Positions 1-11,084 are shown, counted from the first letter of the stretch. The stretch: DNA of 64,000 bases from Penium margaritaceum (GCA_023375785.1 SZWC01004958.1:27904-91903), one strand, 5' to 3'. The notes: a model not told the origin generated them from the sequence alone. Made by a program: numbers and translations.

Positions 1-1170
1 GCGCGTAGCAGGTACAAGTCGTCCTCCCTCTTGGCACGCGCAATCACCTCACCTTTGCCCTCTTTGCGGATGACGGCCTCCTTCTTTGTGAAGAGCACCT
101 CAAGTCCCTTGTCGGTAAGGCGGCTGACGGAGAGCAGGTTTGCCCCAAAGTTAGGCATATGCAGCACATCGTAGATTGTGCTCGTGACAGGTTTTCCATC
201 CACAATTGACTCAATGCGGACGTTACCCTCACCGGCGGCCACCTCTGTTTTTCCATTGACCACCGTCATGCGTCTCTCCGAGGCGCCGTAGGTGACAAAT
301 GCCGCCCTGTTGCATTGCGTGTGGCGGCCTGATCCGGAGTCGATGACGGCAACTCCCAGATCCTTCAAGTTGGTGGAGTTGTACGCCATAAGGGCGTGCT
401 CATCTTTCTTCCCGCCCCGCTGTGACCGATCTGTTTTCTTCTTAGAATAGTTGCGCGCGTAGTGGCCCTCCTTGCCGCAGTTGAAGCACTCCCCCTTCTT
501 GTCACCCTTCTTAGTGCCCTGTTTGGCACCCTTCCACTTGTCGCCTCGGCCTCCACTTTGAGGATGAACCGTGTAAGCTGAACTTGATGCCGCTGCACTC
601 TCTCGACCGCCACGTCGCATCCACTCATTGCGTACGTACTCAGCAACCTTGGGGTACTTCAGCTCGTCGGAAGGCCAGCCACCAAGGACTGTGATCATGG
701 GACTCCAACTGTCTGGCAAGGCCAGAAGGAGGATCATAGCTTGCAACTNCCACGCACTCCGCTGCGAGGGACTCAATCTGCTGCATGATCTCCATGATGT
801 TGTCGCCTTCGTTGGCTCGGAGGGTGACGAGCCGTTTGAAGATGAAGAGCTGATTGGCAAGGTTGCTTGACTGGTAGATGGAGCAGAGTTTTGACCATGC
901 GTCCGCGGCCAGGGTGCATCCTTGGATGTGCCCAAGTTGTGGTGGGCATAACGCGGACACAAGGAGCGCCAACGCCTTTTTGTTGCGCTTCTTGTATGCC
1001 TCCTTCACCTCAGTCGTTGCAGTCTCCGGCGGAGCAGTCTCATCACCTTTTACAAGCTCAAGCAGTCCCTTGTCGTCGAGGAAGACCTCAAACTGCCACC
1101 TCCACAAGGCGAATCATGTCCCATCAAACTTCAGGACAGCGCGGCTGCTCTCTTGCTCGCTGGTTGCCAT
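1..1170 (-). mobile_element. Copia (Ty1) element, gag and protease end, cut by window edge
   Basis: Reading right to left, this is the 5' coding end of a Ty1/Copia polyprotein. A Copia-type gag domain (UBN2-like) lies at about 640-1170, with a frame start near 1170 and the WRWQFEVFL stretch near 1100. A CCHC-type zinc knuckle (CFNCGKEGHYARN) lies near 435-485, and an aspartic protease region with a DSGSGRHT motif lies near 325-350. The start of the GAG-pre-integrase region runs off the left edge. Gag packages the RNA and the protease cuts the polyprotein in Copia elements. The copy looks broken, with about two or three breaks, and has one undetermined base at 749. Its gag differs from the gag of the other Copia relics in the window, so it is a separate family. 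Confidence 0.85.
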
Positions 1171-1289
1171 GTCTTGCTGTTGGAAGCGTGAAATCAAGCT
1201 GGCTTTGAACCCCTTAGAGGCGTGGGCCCATAACCCTTTGTTGGCCTGAGGGTGAGTGTGCACCTTGGAGGGTCCCTAGCAGTGGCTGG

Positions 1290-1810
1290 TTCACACCACC
1301 AACTGTTTTTGGAGAGACTGAAACTATGGAGGCAACTGGTTCCAAGGATGGCAAAATCTGGTCAGAGAGTAAGGCAATAGTTTTGGCCTCAATTGGATGG
1401 GAATTAACACTTGATCAAAGCTCACAAGCAGTGGCATTTTATAGCCACTGATCTAAGCTTTCCAGAACACCAAAGCATGCCAGATTTGGAGCTTCCTAGC
1501 AGATTCTATGGCTTCTAGAGTGCTCCTTGGTAGGCTGTCCTTTTCCCACCTAGGAAGGCATCCCTTCCCTCCTCTAGAAGCTTCTGCCCCTTCCTAGATT
1601 CCTCAGCTTGCTTCTAGTAGGAGGGAAGGTGTCCAGAAGACCAAGACACCTCTAGATGCCTTGTAGGACAAGTCACCCCTTCTAGAAGGTGTGCCACCTT
1701 CCTGGACCCTCACCTGGCCTTCTAGAAACTTAAAGAGGAACTCTAGAGGTTGAGCTAGCTTCCTGGCATCTATTTTCCACCTCCCTTGAGGCAGGGCAGA
1801 ATTTCATCTT
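1290..1810 (-). repeat. Probable LTR/leader of the 1-1170 Copia element
   Basis: This non-coding stretch lies directly upstream (minus sense) of the Copia gag. A possible primer-binding site (TGGTGGTGTGAACC in minus sense) lies at about 1281-1294, next to a TG at 1295. The stretch is dense in short TTCTAGAA-type palindromes, seen at 1572-1584, 1680-1687 and 1720-1727. The outer LTR edge cannot be fixed because only one LTR is in the window. Its identity as an LTR is inferred from position. Confidence 0.4.
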
Positions 1811-1811
1811 G

Positions 1812-1872
1812 TGGGACTTGAACCCGGGCCCCTGCCTCTAGAGGTGGACACCATTAACCACTAAGCCACTAA
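1812..1872 (-). repeat. tRNA-derived SINE head (A and B boxes)
   Basis: On the minus strand, TGGCTTAGTGGTT (1857-1868) matches a Pol III A box and GGGTTCAAGTCC (1814-1824) matches a B box, about 44 bases apart. The T-arm-like stem is only partly paired and there is no proper anticodon arm (a CCTCTAGAGG palindrome sits there). It is therefore not a working tRNA but the head of a SINE or a tRNA relic. Any SINE body would run to lower coordinates into 1300-1810. Confidence 0.5.
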
Positions 1873-1883
1873 GGCTTGTCTTT

Positions 1884-2798
1884 TTGGTGTTCCTTTTTGG
1901 AGTCACTCCTGCCATGGTGAGGAGCATCATTCCAACACATCCACCTTGGCTACAGCCTCGTCCGAGCCTGCGTCCTCCACAGTATACGGATCTGCCGATG
2001 TTGGTAGATCCTCTAGCTGGACCTCTGGCGAGCATATTCGCCGAAATCCGCGGCCTACGGCAGACGGTGCAGCGGCTTTGTGACCTCGTTGTCACTGAGC
2101 GTGCTTCTGCTACTCGTTCGCCGACGGCCTCTTCGACCACATCTTCTCCATCATCTCCTCCTTCTTCATCCGATGGTGTCCCTTCAGCTTCACCTGCCAG
2201 CCAGTCCCAGGCTGACACCATCCTTTCGATCCTCCACTCTGCTGTGACCACGCCGCCACCCCTCGATGACTTGTCTTCCAGCAGTCGTTCCAGTCGAGTG
2301 ACTCTACGACGGCGTCCTCAGCGCTCTGCACGGCGTGCTCACGCCAGTGTTGATACATCCTCCACCTCCTTGGCCTCAATTGCTGTACCTGTCAAGGGGG
2401 AGTATGGTTACCGCGCATTGCGTGATGCGACAGTAGCAACAGGTTCCGCAGTTGGGTCGAAGGGGAGTGAGTCTGATCCCGACATGGAGGTCATGGTGCA
2501 GACTTGCGTATCATCGAGCTCGACTTCCACGTCCACGCTGGATCTAGATCGTCTACAGCAGCAGCTTGCATCAGGAGGTGTCCAGGCCCGGCGTCCCTGG
2601 GCGGTGCCACTCGCGGCTCCTACCGGTGGCGGCCCGGCGGTGGCACACGGATCCGGTATGGATCGGGATGCATCTTTGGGAGTTTTGGCGGAGTTTGTAC
2701 AGCACGCTCACACGAGTCCGGCAGAGGTTCCAGTGCAGGAGATATGCGTGTCATCGCGGTCGACATCCACGCTGGGACAGGAGCCGGACGTTCTGTAG
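1884..2798 (+). CDS. Unknown Ser/Thr-rich protein, first open stretch
   Basis: This is an open stretch of 304 codons from an ATG at 1884. The product has a short leucine-containing helix near residues 37-70 (LASIFAEIRGLRQTVQRL), then long Ser/Thr/Pro-rich low-complexity sequence. I recognise no domain. From about residue 205 the text begins a unit (a run of Ser/Thr, then LQQQLASGGVQ, then WAVPLAAPT) that recurs about 240 bases later, so part of the gene is an internal direct duplication. A further open stretch in the same frame follows at 2820-4136. A polypurine/LTR-like junction downstream (4541-4553) suggests it may belong to an LTR element rather than to the host. It looks interrupted. No function is assigned. 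Confidence 0.4.
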   Translation: MVFLFGVTPAMVRSIIPTHPPWLQPRPSLRPPQYTDLPMLVDPLAGPLASIFAEIRGLRQTVQRLCDLVVTERASATRSPTASSTTSSPSSPPSSSDGVPSASPASQSQADTILSILHSAVTTPPPLDDLSSSSRSSRVTLRRRPQRSARRAHASVDTSSTSLASIAVPVKGEYGYRALRDATVATGSAVGSKGSESDPDMEVMVQTCVSSSSTSTSTLDLDRLQQQLASGGVQARRPWAVPLAAPTGGGPAVAHGSGMDRDASLGVLAEFVQHAHTSPAEVPVQEICVSSRSTSTLGQEPDVL

Positions 2799-2819
2799 CA
2801 GCAGGTTGCATCACGAGGA

Positions 2820-4136
2820 GTGCAGGTCTCATGTGCCTTGGCGGTGCCACTTGCGACTCCGACCGATAGCGGCCTGTCGGTGGCACATGAGTCCCGCGCG
2901 GATCGGGATACCCCACACGGATTTCCGGGGGCGTTGGCGCACGGGACTCATGCTTGCCCGACAGTGGTCGCAGTACACGAGCAGAGTCGACCGGCTGGTC
3001 TGTTGGAGGTTGAGGCGTTCTTGAGAGCAGCAGTTCTCAGAGATGACGCCGGGTCATATGCTGCAGCAGACACAGCAGGCTCCACCGCCTCATCTGTGCT
3101 ACTTGTGGACCAGCTTCAGCGTGAGGTGTCGTTCAGGTTCCCACAGCCTCCGGGTTCCCGTACACATGGAGCAGCGACATACATGCCGGAGTCAGATGAC
3201 GGTCCTCACTCTATCATCGAGCAGGTGGCAGCGACCAGTCTTCCCAGCGAGACAGTGCGTGAGCGCCAGCTACGCTTGCTGGTCACCTTGACGGGCATTG
3301 TCGAGCCGGAGCCCTGCACACCTGTTTCCACTACGGCGGCAGTTGACGACAGTGGTGCAGATCCCTACATGCAGATGGAGTCACCTCGTCAGCAGGAGCT
3401 GAGTTGTGCACCTTCGTGTTCACCTACTAATGACCTTGCTGATCACATGGATACTGAGAGTGGTAGTACCTGCACGGACGACGTTTCCACATGCTCGACA
3501 GACTCTGACGGCTCCTCCTTCTCCTTCTCTCTCGGCATGCGACCGCTCACTCCTCGCATGACAGACACGAGCTGTGATGTGGATGTGACACCTGCAGCTG
3601 CATCCGATGTTCCAGTGTCTCGGCACATTGCGAGCTTGGTTGACCCCCAGGAGGATGCAGCAGCACCAGTTCCATCGTCTCCAGCATCAGAGATGCAGAT
3701 GGCGTTGTACTCACGATTTGTGCAAACTGCATGTGCAGCATCCACTGAGGCAGAGTTTATGCTACACCAGGTCAACATCGACCACCTTGACATGTCCGAG
3801 GCAGATTACGCCGACCTGCAGGAGCGTGTAGTGATGCTGCAACGGGAGATGTGGGCAGCGCGTGAGCGATTCTCAGAGGATGGTAGCATCAGTACTATCG
3901 CCACGACCCCTTGCGCCAGCAGCATCTGGCACACCTATGCATGGGGAGCATCTTGTACGCACTCCGAGTATGACGTCCGTTGGAGACACTGTCAGAGGAG
4001 AGGTGAGCGTGCCTTCGGCATCCGCCATCCTCGCTCCTGTCGACTCCATCATCGCTCCTCCTTCTTCTACTGCTGTCACGCACCTTCATCCACCCAACTC
4101 ACTTACCCCATCTTTGTCTTCATCCGCGAGTGGTGA
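2820..4136 (+). CDS. Unknown Ser/Thr-rich acidic protein, second open stretch
   Basis: This is an open stretch of 438 codons. It opens with the second copy of the duplicated unit (CALAVPLATPT, VAHESRADRDTP), followed by an acidic Ser/Thr/Asp-rich middle. Near residues 295-350 lies a predicted amphipathic helical region (EADYADLQERVVMLQREMW) that could form a coiled coil. No zinc knuckle, protease, integrase or reverse transcriptase motif is visible. The last ~75 codons change composition (His/Cys/Arg-rich), so the true end of the coding text may lie near 3900. It resembles none of the gag proteins elsewhere in the window. It could be an accessory ORF of an LTR element or a host gene relic. 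Confidence 0.4.
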   Translation: MQVSCALAVPLATPTDSGLSVAHESRADRDTPHGFPGALAHGTHACPTVVAVHEQSRPAGLLEVEAFLRAAVLRDDAGSYAAADTAGSTASSVLLVDQLQREVSFRFPQPPGSRTHGAATYMPESDDGPHSIIEQVAATSLPSETVRERQLRLLVTLTGIVEPEPCTPVSTTAAVDDSGADPYMQMESPRQQELSCAPSCSPTNDLADHMDTESGSTCTDDVSTCSTDSDGSSFSFSLGMRPLTPRMTDTSCDVDVTPAAASDVPVSRHIASLVDPQEDAAAPVPSSPASEMQMALYSRFVQTACAASTEAEFMLHQVNIDHLDMSEADYADLQERVVMLQREMWAARERFSEDGSISTIATTPCASSIWHTYAWGASCTHSEYDVRWRHCQRRGERAFGIRHPRSCRLHHRSSFFYCCHAPSSTQLTYPIFVFIREW

Positions 4137-4690
4137 TCCGGTTCGTCGTTCCAGCTCTCCTCCTCCGGCGGTACACCCCTGTGCCTCAGGGTGCTCTATC
4201 CGGTCTCCGAGGCCAGCTCCGCCACTTCATCCACACACGTGTGCTGCTCGCCTATTCTCATTTCTCCGGCGTACACAGATGCATCGTGGCAGTGCGTAGG
4301 CAGGAGAGACTGTGAGTTGGGACACTTGGCGGTCACGCGAGGACTGGCATACCCTACACGATGCAGATTCACGTGAGGAGTCGTAGCCGGAGACACCACT
4401 TCGTCTTTGAGGGAGGGAATCGACTCGCACATGACAGGAGGAGCTATCTCTGCATGTTGGACACACCACATGACTCATCGCCCAGGATCTGTTTAGATAC
4501 ATCAGCATCTCCATCGAGGACATCGCTCCCAGGTTCATCTCCCCAGGGGGAGTGTTGTGTGGATCTCGACCTGACGCGACGTCATGGGAGATGCATGGGG
4601 AGGTCCATGCTCTGTTGTGAGCATCTACGGCATCCCGCATGTGGCTCATGCTGCGTGCCTGTACAGCTGCATGTACATGGCAGCACCCTG

Positions 4691-5071
4691 TTGGTCGAGA
4701 CCCGGACACTTAGTGCATTGTACCAGTGTCACGAGGAGACCATGTGATCGTGTGTCTTGTATATGACTATAGTGTGTGTGGCATGTGCATGCGAGCTCTT
4801 GGTCGAGACCCGGACACGTGGTGCATTGCACCCGTGTTACGAGGAGATCCTCCCTTGATACTGTGTTTGGATGATGATATTATTGAGTTTGATTGCTCGT
4901 AGTGGTCGAGACCCGGACCCTGGTACCGCTAGTGTCACGAGGAGACCATCTTGTCCTCTGACATGTGTATGATGTACATTACACTGGTTTGTGTGCATGT
5001 GCATCACTCCTCTCATGGTCGAGACCTAGACACTTGGTAGGCTGTGACAGTGTCCAGGGAGAACCTAGATG
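4691..5071. repeat. ~108-bp tandem repeat with conserved hairpin core, four copies
   Basis: A ~52-base core starting TGGTCGAGACCCGGACAC and ending in GTGTCACGAGGAGACCA occurs at 4691-4742, 4800-4852, 4903-4950 and 5016-5071, giving steps of 109, 103 and 113 bases. The core folds on itself: TGGTC pairs with GACCA, GACAC pairs with GTGTC, and TGGT pairs with ACCA inside. Spacers share GTGTGTG and CATGTGCATG fragments. A fifth, more distant copy lies at 5911-5972. Confidence 0.75.
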
Positions 5072-5083
5072 GATAGCAGACGA

Positions 5084-5458
<375 letters not shown>

Positions 5459-5910
5459 AGTTGACTCATGCATGTTATGGCTTGCCATGCATTGTTGTTC
5501 CATGCCTTTGCTCATTCGTTCTGGCGTGGACGGCTATGTCGGCCAGGGGGAGTGTTGGTTTGTGTGGCTTCCACCCGTCACGACCGACACTGCTAGTTTA
5601 CCGATATACCCACATTCAGGGTATATGGCAGAGGAGGGTGTGACGACACGACGGGCCTCCGGACTGCACCGAGACTTCTCCAGCACCTACGACAGCGCCG
5701 GCGAGACGCGGTCGATGCGTTCCGGCAGCCATGTGGGCTTGTCAAGAGGCAAGAGAGTTTTCTCAGTGGGTTCAGACCCGCGCACCAGGTTGACTGTACC
5801 GGTGCGACAAGGAGACCCGATGGCTATTGTGGGGCTTCCGATGTTCGGAAAGCCGTCTGTTATGTCTCGACGTTGATTCCGAGATGTTTTGGCACTGCTC
5901 ATATTTTCTC

Positions 5911-5972
5911 GGTGATCGAGACCCGGGCACTCGGAGAGTTGTTCCGGTGCCTCGAGGAGACCACCTTTGCTA
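5911..5972. repeat. Fifth, diverged copy of the hairpin repeat
   Basis: GGTGATCGAGACCCGGGCAC pairs across the unit with CCTCGAGGAGACCACC. It is the same core as the four tandem copies at 4691-5071, separated from them by the TG tract and about 450 bases. Confidence 0.6.
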
Positions 5973-6063
5973 CTCTCGTGGTGTATGCAGTGTGTTCTCC
6001 CTGTTGACTCATTTGGGTTCAGCAAGGGTGACGGGGCCTGGTGCGGTTAGCTGCCGGCGCCCC

Positions 6064-6070
6064 TATATAA
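6064..6070 (+). promoter_or_regulatory. TATA box, probable LTR promoter
   Basis: TATATAA sits in a GC-rich setting (GCGCCCC before, GCCCGC after), about 170 bases before the first recognisable Copia coding text on the same strand. Position and composition fit an LTR core promoter; activity is not shown. Confidence 0.4.
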
Positions 6071-6307
6071 GCCCGCTAGGGGCTCATTTGTAAACTCTCC
6101 TTGTTCTTTGTATTCAGCGTTCCAGACTTAGCCAAATTCTTGCCGTCTTGCATCGTACTCACACACGGAGCTCATGTTCGTGCTTACATGGGCCTGCATG
6201 CCCTAAAATTATTTCCAATTTTGCCTCCCTATTCCGCTGCCCGTGTTTTCGTCGCTGGTGCTCTGTCCCCCAAACACCACCGCCTCCTGCATTGACGTCT
6301 TTTTCAT

Positions 6308-7831
6308 GTGCACCTGGGGGCTGTCGATAGGCTGGTCCGCACCCAGCCTGCTCTTGGTCTTGATGCAGCATCCTTCGAGGCGCCGCCCACGACTGACTGT
6401 CTGGCCTGTGCTGAGGGAAAAATGCACCGGTCTACTTATCCTACGTCTGTCTCCAGGGCTCATCGGCCCCTAGAGCTTGTCCACTCCGACCTTATGGGTC
6501 CGCTCCCTGTCGATTTTCAAGAAGACCGCGGTCGCTACGTCCTGACGTTGACTGATGACTTCACGCGCATGCGCTGGGTCTACAGCCTGCGTCAGAAGAG
6601 CGATGCAGCGATTGCGGTCCACATCTGGCTGGTCATGGCCGAACGCCAGTCTCCCCACCGCCTTCAGACCTTTCGCTCGGACCATGGCGGCGAGTACCTC
6701 GGTGACATGGCACGCTCCTTCACCGAGCTCGGGGTCTTTCACAACCTCTCTGCTCCCGCCACCCCCCAGCAGAATGGTGTCTCCGAGCGCTGGAACCGCA
6801 CCATGGAGGATGCGGACAGTGCCATGCCTGAGGCCTTTGCCTTTGAGGGCATGGCATACATGACCTGGGTGTGGTACCGCATACCCCACGGTCCCCTCCC
6901 AGGTTACCGCACGCCCTACGAGTTGTGGTATGGGCGTCGAGCGGACCTGTGCCTCGCCCTTGTCTGGGGCTCCCTTGCCTGCGTCTGGTTCACGCCGGAG
7001 CAGCAGGGGAGCAAGCTCTCTCCGCGGGGCCGCCTCTGCGCCTTCGTTGGCGTCGCCCCGCGGTCAAAGGCCTGGCAGTTCTGGGACCCCGAGCGTCGCC
7101 GCATCGTGGAGTCTCGTGACGCTCTCTTCTTCGAGCATCTCGCCTTCTGCGACCTTGCTCGCATCCACACTCTGCGTGCTGCTCATGCCCCTGGGTGTTC
7201 CGGTCCTCGTCGTGTGGGGGAGACTCCTGGTCCGGTTGGCACAGTGCCCCCGTCCAGTGCGGTCACTCCGTCGCCGGCAACCCAGGGGCTGTCCCCAACG
7301 GTTATGTCCGCCCCGTCCGCGGCTCGCTCCTCTGTCCCTGACTCTCCGCGCTCGCCCGTGTCCGCGTCTGTGTCCAAGTCTGCCTCCGCGTCTGCGGCTC
7401 TGCCTGATCCTGCGTCTGTTTCTGCGTCTGAGACTGAGTCTGACCCTACGTCTGAAGCTCAGTCTGATCCTGCGTCCGCATCCGTGTCTGGCGCTGAGCT
7501 GTCCCTGTCTCCGGTCACAGACGCGCCTGCGTCTGCCGTGGGCCTGGCCCCAGCTGGTGATGCCACGCCAGCCTTGAGTGGCACGCCTGCCGTGCGGTCC
7601 ACACCGGCATATGAGTCCGCAGCGCCCACTTCTCCTGCCCCGTCAGACCCCTACACACGGGCACCCGGCGGACGTCTCCACCCGCGCCCCACGCGCAGCG
7701 TCGCCAGCGGTGATCCGGGCACAAAGGTCCTCAGTCTAAGTGCGCGCGGCCTTGTTGAGGTTCATCCTGGTTGTGCCACTGGTGCGGTACTACTTGCTCA
7801 TGAGCGTGGTCTTGCTTGTGACGCCATGTGA
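6308..7831 (+). pseudogene. Copia integrase plus linker segment
   Basis: This is the longest open part of the 6240-9470 relic, 507 codons. A zinc-finger-like approach (CLACAEGKMHRS) leads into the integrase catalytic core with its three acidic positions, then the WGS/AFVG segment typical of the Copia integrase C-terminal region. A low-complexity Ser/Ala/Pro linker follows, ending near SGDPGTKVLSL, a motif also found at the same place in the other Copia relics here. In a live element the integrase inserts the cDNA; this is only part of a fossil copy. Confidence 0.9.
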
Positions 7832-8001
7832 CGATCGATCCTCCCTTTGCAGCATATGCCTTGGCCACACGGAGTGCACCAGTGCTGGCTCCTGATCCCA
7901 CCAGTCTGCCTGAGACCTTGTCGGCCCCTGACGCTGAGTAGTGGCGCACTGCCTGCCAGGCTGAGCTTGATGCCATCCGCGAGCACAGCGTCTTTGAGCT
8001 G

Positions 8002-8895
8002 GTGGACTTGCCAAAGAACCGCAAGGCCATCAAGGCCAAGTGGGTTCTACGCAAGAAGCTTAAGTCAGACGGCACTGTGGAGCGCTACAAGGGGCGCCTG
8101 ACAGCAAAGGGCTTCTCTCAGGTCCCTGGTGTGGACTACACCGAGACCTTTGCCCCAGTTAGGTGGATGACGACCACACTCACGTTGCTGAGCCAGGTGG
8201 CACAGCACGACTGGGAACTCCATCAGATGGATGTCAACAACGCCTTCCTAAATGGGGATCTTGAGGAGGAGATTTACATGGTCCATCCACCTGGCTTTGA
8301 GGATGGTACCGGTCGCGAGTACCGACTGCGGAAGGCCTTGTACGGCTTGAAGCAGTCACCGCGCTGCTGGAACCAGGAGATCACCAGCACGCTGAGACGC
8401 TCTGGGTACGTTCAGAGTGATGCTGACCCATCCCTGTTCATCTCACAGTCCCCAGCACCGCTCGCTGCCATCCTCGTCTACATGGACAATCTTCTGATCG
8501 CCTCGCCCGACCTGGGAGCAGTGAATGCTGCCAAGGCCGTTCTCTCCTCAGCCTACAAGATGAAGGATCTTGGTGAGGCCTCTGTCTTTTTGGGGATGGA
8601 GATCGTGCTCGATCGTGTTCGTTGCACACTCCGTGTCCATCAGGGACGCTACGCAGAAACCGTGGGGGAGCGCTTTGCCGACCTCCTCGCGGCCGTCCGC
8701 ACGGCCTCCACGCCCATGACCCCTGAGGGGCAGGCCGCCCTGAAGGTCGATGACCCAGCGGACCTGGGGGAGCCAGTTGATGTGACCCTGTACCTGCGAG
8801 TCATCAGCTCGCTCATGTACTTGGCCACCACGACACGGCCCGACATTGCCTTCACTGTCAACCTGCTCGCCCAGTTCTCGCAGGCTCCGCGCTAG
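8002..8895 (+). pseudogene. Copia reverse transcriptase segment
   Basis: This open part of 297 codons covers the RVT_2-type reverse transcriptase. KAKWVLRKKLK and GFSQVPGVDYTETFAPV open the fingers, and DVNNAFLNGDLEEEIYM and LYGLKQSPRCWNQE form the palm. A catalytic-loop region near 8480 and the SLMYLATTTRPDIAFTVNLL segment mark the junction to RNase H. It is a fossil copy. Confidence 0.92.
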
Positions 8896-9585
8896 CGAAC
8901 ACTGGAGGCCGCAGTCCGGTGTGTGCGCTACATTTTTTCCACCACACGCTTCGGCCTGTGCTTTCGCGAGCAGGTGTCCGTTGTGCTCGATGGGTACAGA
9001 GACAGCGACTGGGCGTGGAGTACAGATGGCAAAAGCCGCACCGGCTACATCTTCCTCATTGGAGGTACTGTAGTGTCCTGGTGAAGTGGGAAGCAAGGCT
9101 GCATCGCACATACTACTACTGAGGCAGAGTATGTTGCCCTAGGCGCCGGTGCAGCGGAATGTGTCTGGCTCGTCTGTCTGTTGCGTGAACTGCGTCAGTC
9201 CATTCCCCCCGTGGTTCTCCAGTGTGACAACATGAGCGCGGAGGCCATCGCCAAGAACTCAGGTGTGTTCCGTTGACGCACGAAGCACATCAATGTCGAG
9301 CATCACTTCGTGCGTGACTTGGTTGATCGTGGTGAGATCCGAGTCATCCACGTGAGCACTGACAGGTAGTGCGCGGATTTTCTGACCAAGGCTCTGTGTC
9401 GTTCGAAGTTTCATGCGGCCGCTCGTTCCGTTGGACTCTGCCCCACCCCTGTTGCAGGTTGATTCCTCATGTACCACCCTGTATGTGCTGTGCCTACTAC
9501 TTGCAGCGGCTGTGCATTTCCTGCTCTGTACAGCGTCAGTGTGTGCATGTGCATGGACGTGTTTCACCCTCCGGTCATGGGGGAG

Positions 9586-10445
9586 TGTTGTTGTCAGTGT
9601 CGTACACAGCTTACGGTGACCCCTCGGCACATGTCCATTCACATGCAGATCCCTGAGACTGGCGACGGCGGCAGCAGGTTGGCAGCCGGTGGCGACGGGC
9701 GCCCAGAAGACTTTCATATTTTTTAGACTCATGCTTGTCAGAGCACGTAGGCGTGCAGCCTATCAGGACAAAGATCTCGTCCACGTGGCCGTTCTGGTTC
9801 AAACGGCTCGTCGTTCTGACGTGTCCGCAGGGAATTGTGACCAAAACTGTGTTTTTGCCACTGCTTTGTCCTACTAGAAAAATAGCGCCGTTGTGTGCCG
9901 CGTGTGTGTGTGCATCCACTAGGTCCGTGGCACTATTTAGGTTGGCCAGACCTCAGTTGTCATCTCTCTCTGCACATTTCAAACATTTGCAGCTTCTGAC
10001 ACTTGTGTTTGTGTCCCTAGCCAACCCCTTGCTGTTCTCACCTTCACTTGTGCGTGCTAGTGAGTTAGCTNTAGGCGTGCAGCCTATTAGGACAAAGATC
10101 TCGTCCACGTGGCCGTTCTAGTTCAAACGGCTCGTCGTTCTGACGTGTCCGCAGGGAATTGTGACCAAAACTGTGTTTTTGCCACTGCTTTGTCCTACTA
10201 GAAAAATAGCGCCGTTGTGTGCCGCGTGTGTGTGTGCATCCACTAGGTCCGTGGCACTATTTAGGTTGGCCAGACCTCAGTTGTCATCTCTCTCTGCACA
10301 TTTCAAACATTTGCAGCTTCTGACACTTGTGTTTGTGTCCCTAGCCAACCCCTTGCTGTTCTCACCTTCACTTGTGCGTGCTAGTGAGTTAGCTAGCTAG
10401 CTTGTGTTGCCACGCTAGCGACAGCAGTGCTAGGAGCTGTCTCTC
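9586..10445 (+). repeat. Probable 3' LTR of the 6240-9470 Copia relic
   Basis: It begins TGTTGTTGTC directly after a polypurine tract (GGTCATGGGGGAG) that follows the RNase H end. It contains a 323-base segment present twice (9748-10070 and 10072-10394). The right boundary near 10445 is where sequence shared with another LTR begins. No 5' partner LTR was identified by eye. Confidence 0.5.
9748..10394. repeat. 323-bp direct duplication around an undetermined base
   Basis: 9748-10070 and 10072-10394 are the same sequence with only about two differences, separated by a single N at 10071. The placement exactly at an N suggests an assembly join (the same sequence entered twice) rather than a biological tandem repeat. 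Confidence 0.85.
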
Positions 10446-10450
10446 ATTTT

Positions 10451-10977
10451 CTAGCAGGCAGGGTTTTCTCGGTGAGCCCTACCAGACAGCCGACAGCCCA
10501 AAACCTGGGCGTCGTCTGTTTTGCCTGAAAACTGGACCATACCATAATACCCATGCTGCGAACGCAGTCGTGTGGTCAGAAAAAGCTAGAAAAATAGTAG
10601 CAAAGAGTTATGGCTGCCCGAACCCAGGTAGTGCCTACGATGGTCCATGATGCCGAACAGGGCCATGCAACATGCAACAAGGACCCTAGACAGAGCATGA
10701 CGATGCAAACGCGATGGGATGCGCTGGGCGCATGCAGACAGCAACTGCAGTGACAGTGACCGCCGGCAGCACAACCGCCGAGGAGGCCTGCCGATGGAGC
10801 TAAGCACGTCGCCGGAGAGAGGAGGCTCCACCGAACTGCGAGTAGACCTCAGCGTGCGTCGGCTCTACCGGACGATACTCCATCAGCGTCGAGTCTCGCC
10901 GTCAGTCATCTGCACGCCGATGTACACAAGCCGGGAGGACATAACAGAGCACAATGAGAGATGCGCAAAAACCAACA
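10451..10977 (-). repeat. 3' LTR (partial) of the 10.5-19.3 kb Copia element
   Basis: Its right edge reads, on the minus strand, TGTTGGTTTTTGCGCATC, next to a polypurine tract (TCATGGCGGAG, 10978-10988). It matches 18817-19344 over about 527 bases with roughly 39 differences by hand count (about 7%), mostly C/T and G/A changes. The U5 end present in the 5' LTR is absent here; the match stops near 10451, where the LTR-like sequence of the neighbouring plus-strand relic begins. Confidence 0.8.
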
Positions 10978-11084
10978 CTCCGCCATGACTCATAGGCGTA
11001 GTGCACATGGGCGGGCAGAGACACGGTCAACATCCAGACTCCCCCAGGGTACGCAGAGACGCAAGTAGAGACAAAGAGAGCAAT

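Larger units (their letters stand above)
6240..9470 (+). mobile_element. Copia element relic: integrase, reverse transcriptase, RNase H
   Basis: This is the pol part of a Ty1/Copia element in the usual order (protease, integrase, RT, RNase H), but gag and protease are absent. The GAG-pre-integrase segment is at 6240-6430. The integrase core is at 6470-7160, with LVHSDLMG, RSDHGGEY and NGVSERWNRTMED carrying the D, D and E positions. A Ser/Pro/Ala-rich linker with repeated SASVS-type units is at 7200-7800. RT is at 8000-8895 (KAKWVLRKK, DVNNAFLNGDL, ALYGLKQSPRCWNQ). RNase H is at 8896-9470 (DSDW, KSRTGYIFL, TEAEYVALGAG, ADFLTKAL). A polypurine tract follows at about 9577-9585. It is a broken copy with roughly five breaks and a missing 5' part. 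It is related to the 10451-19344 element. Confidence 0.95.
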
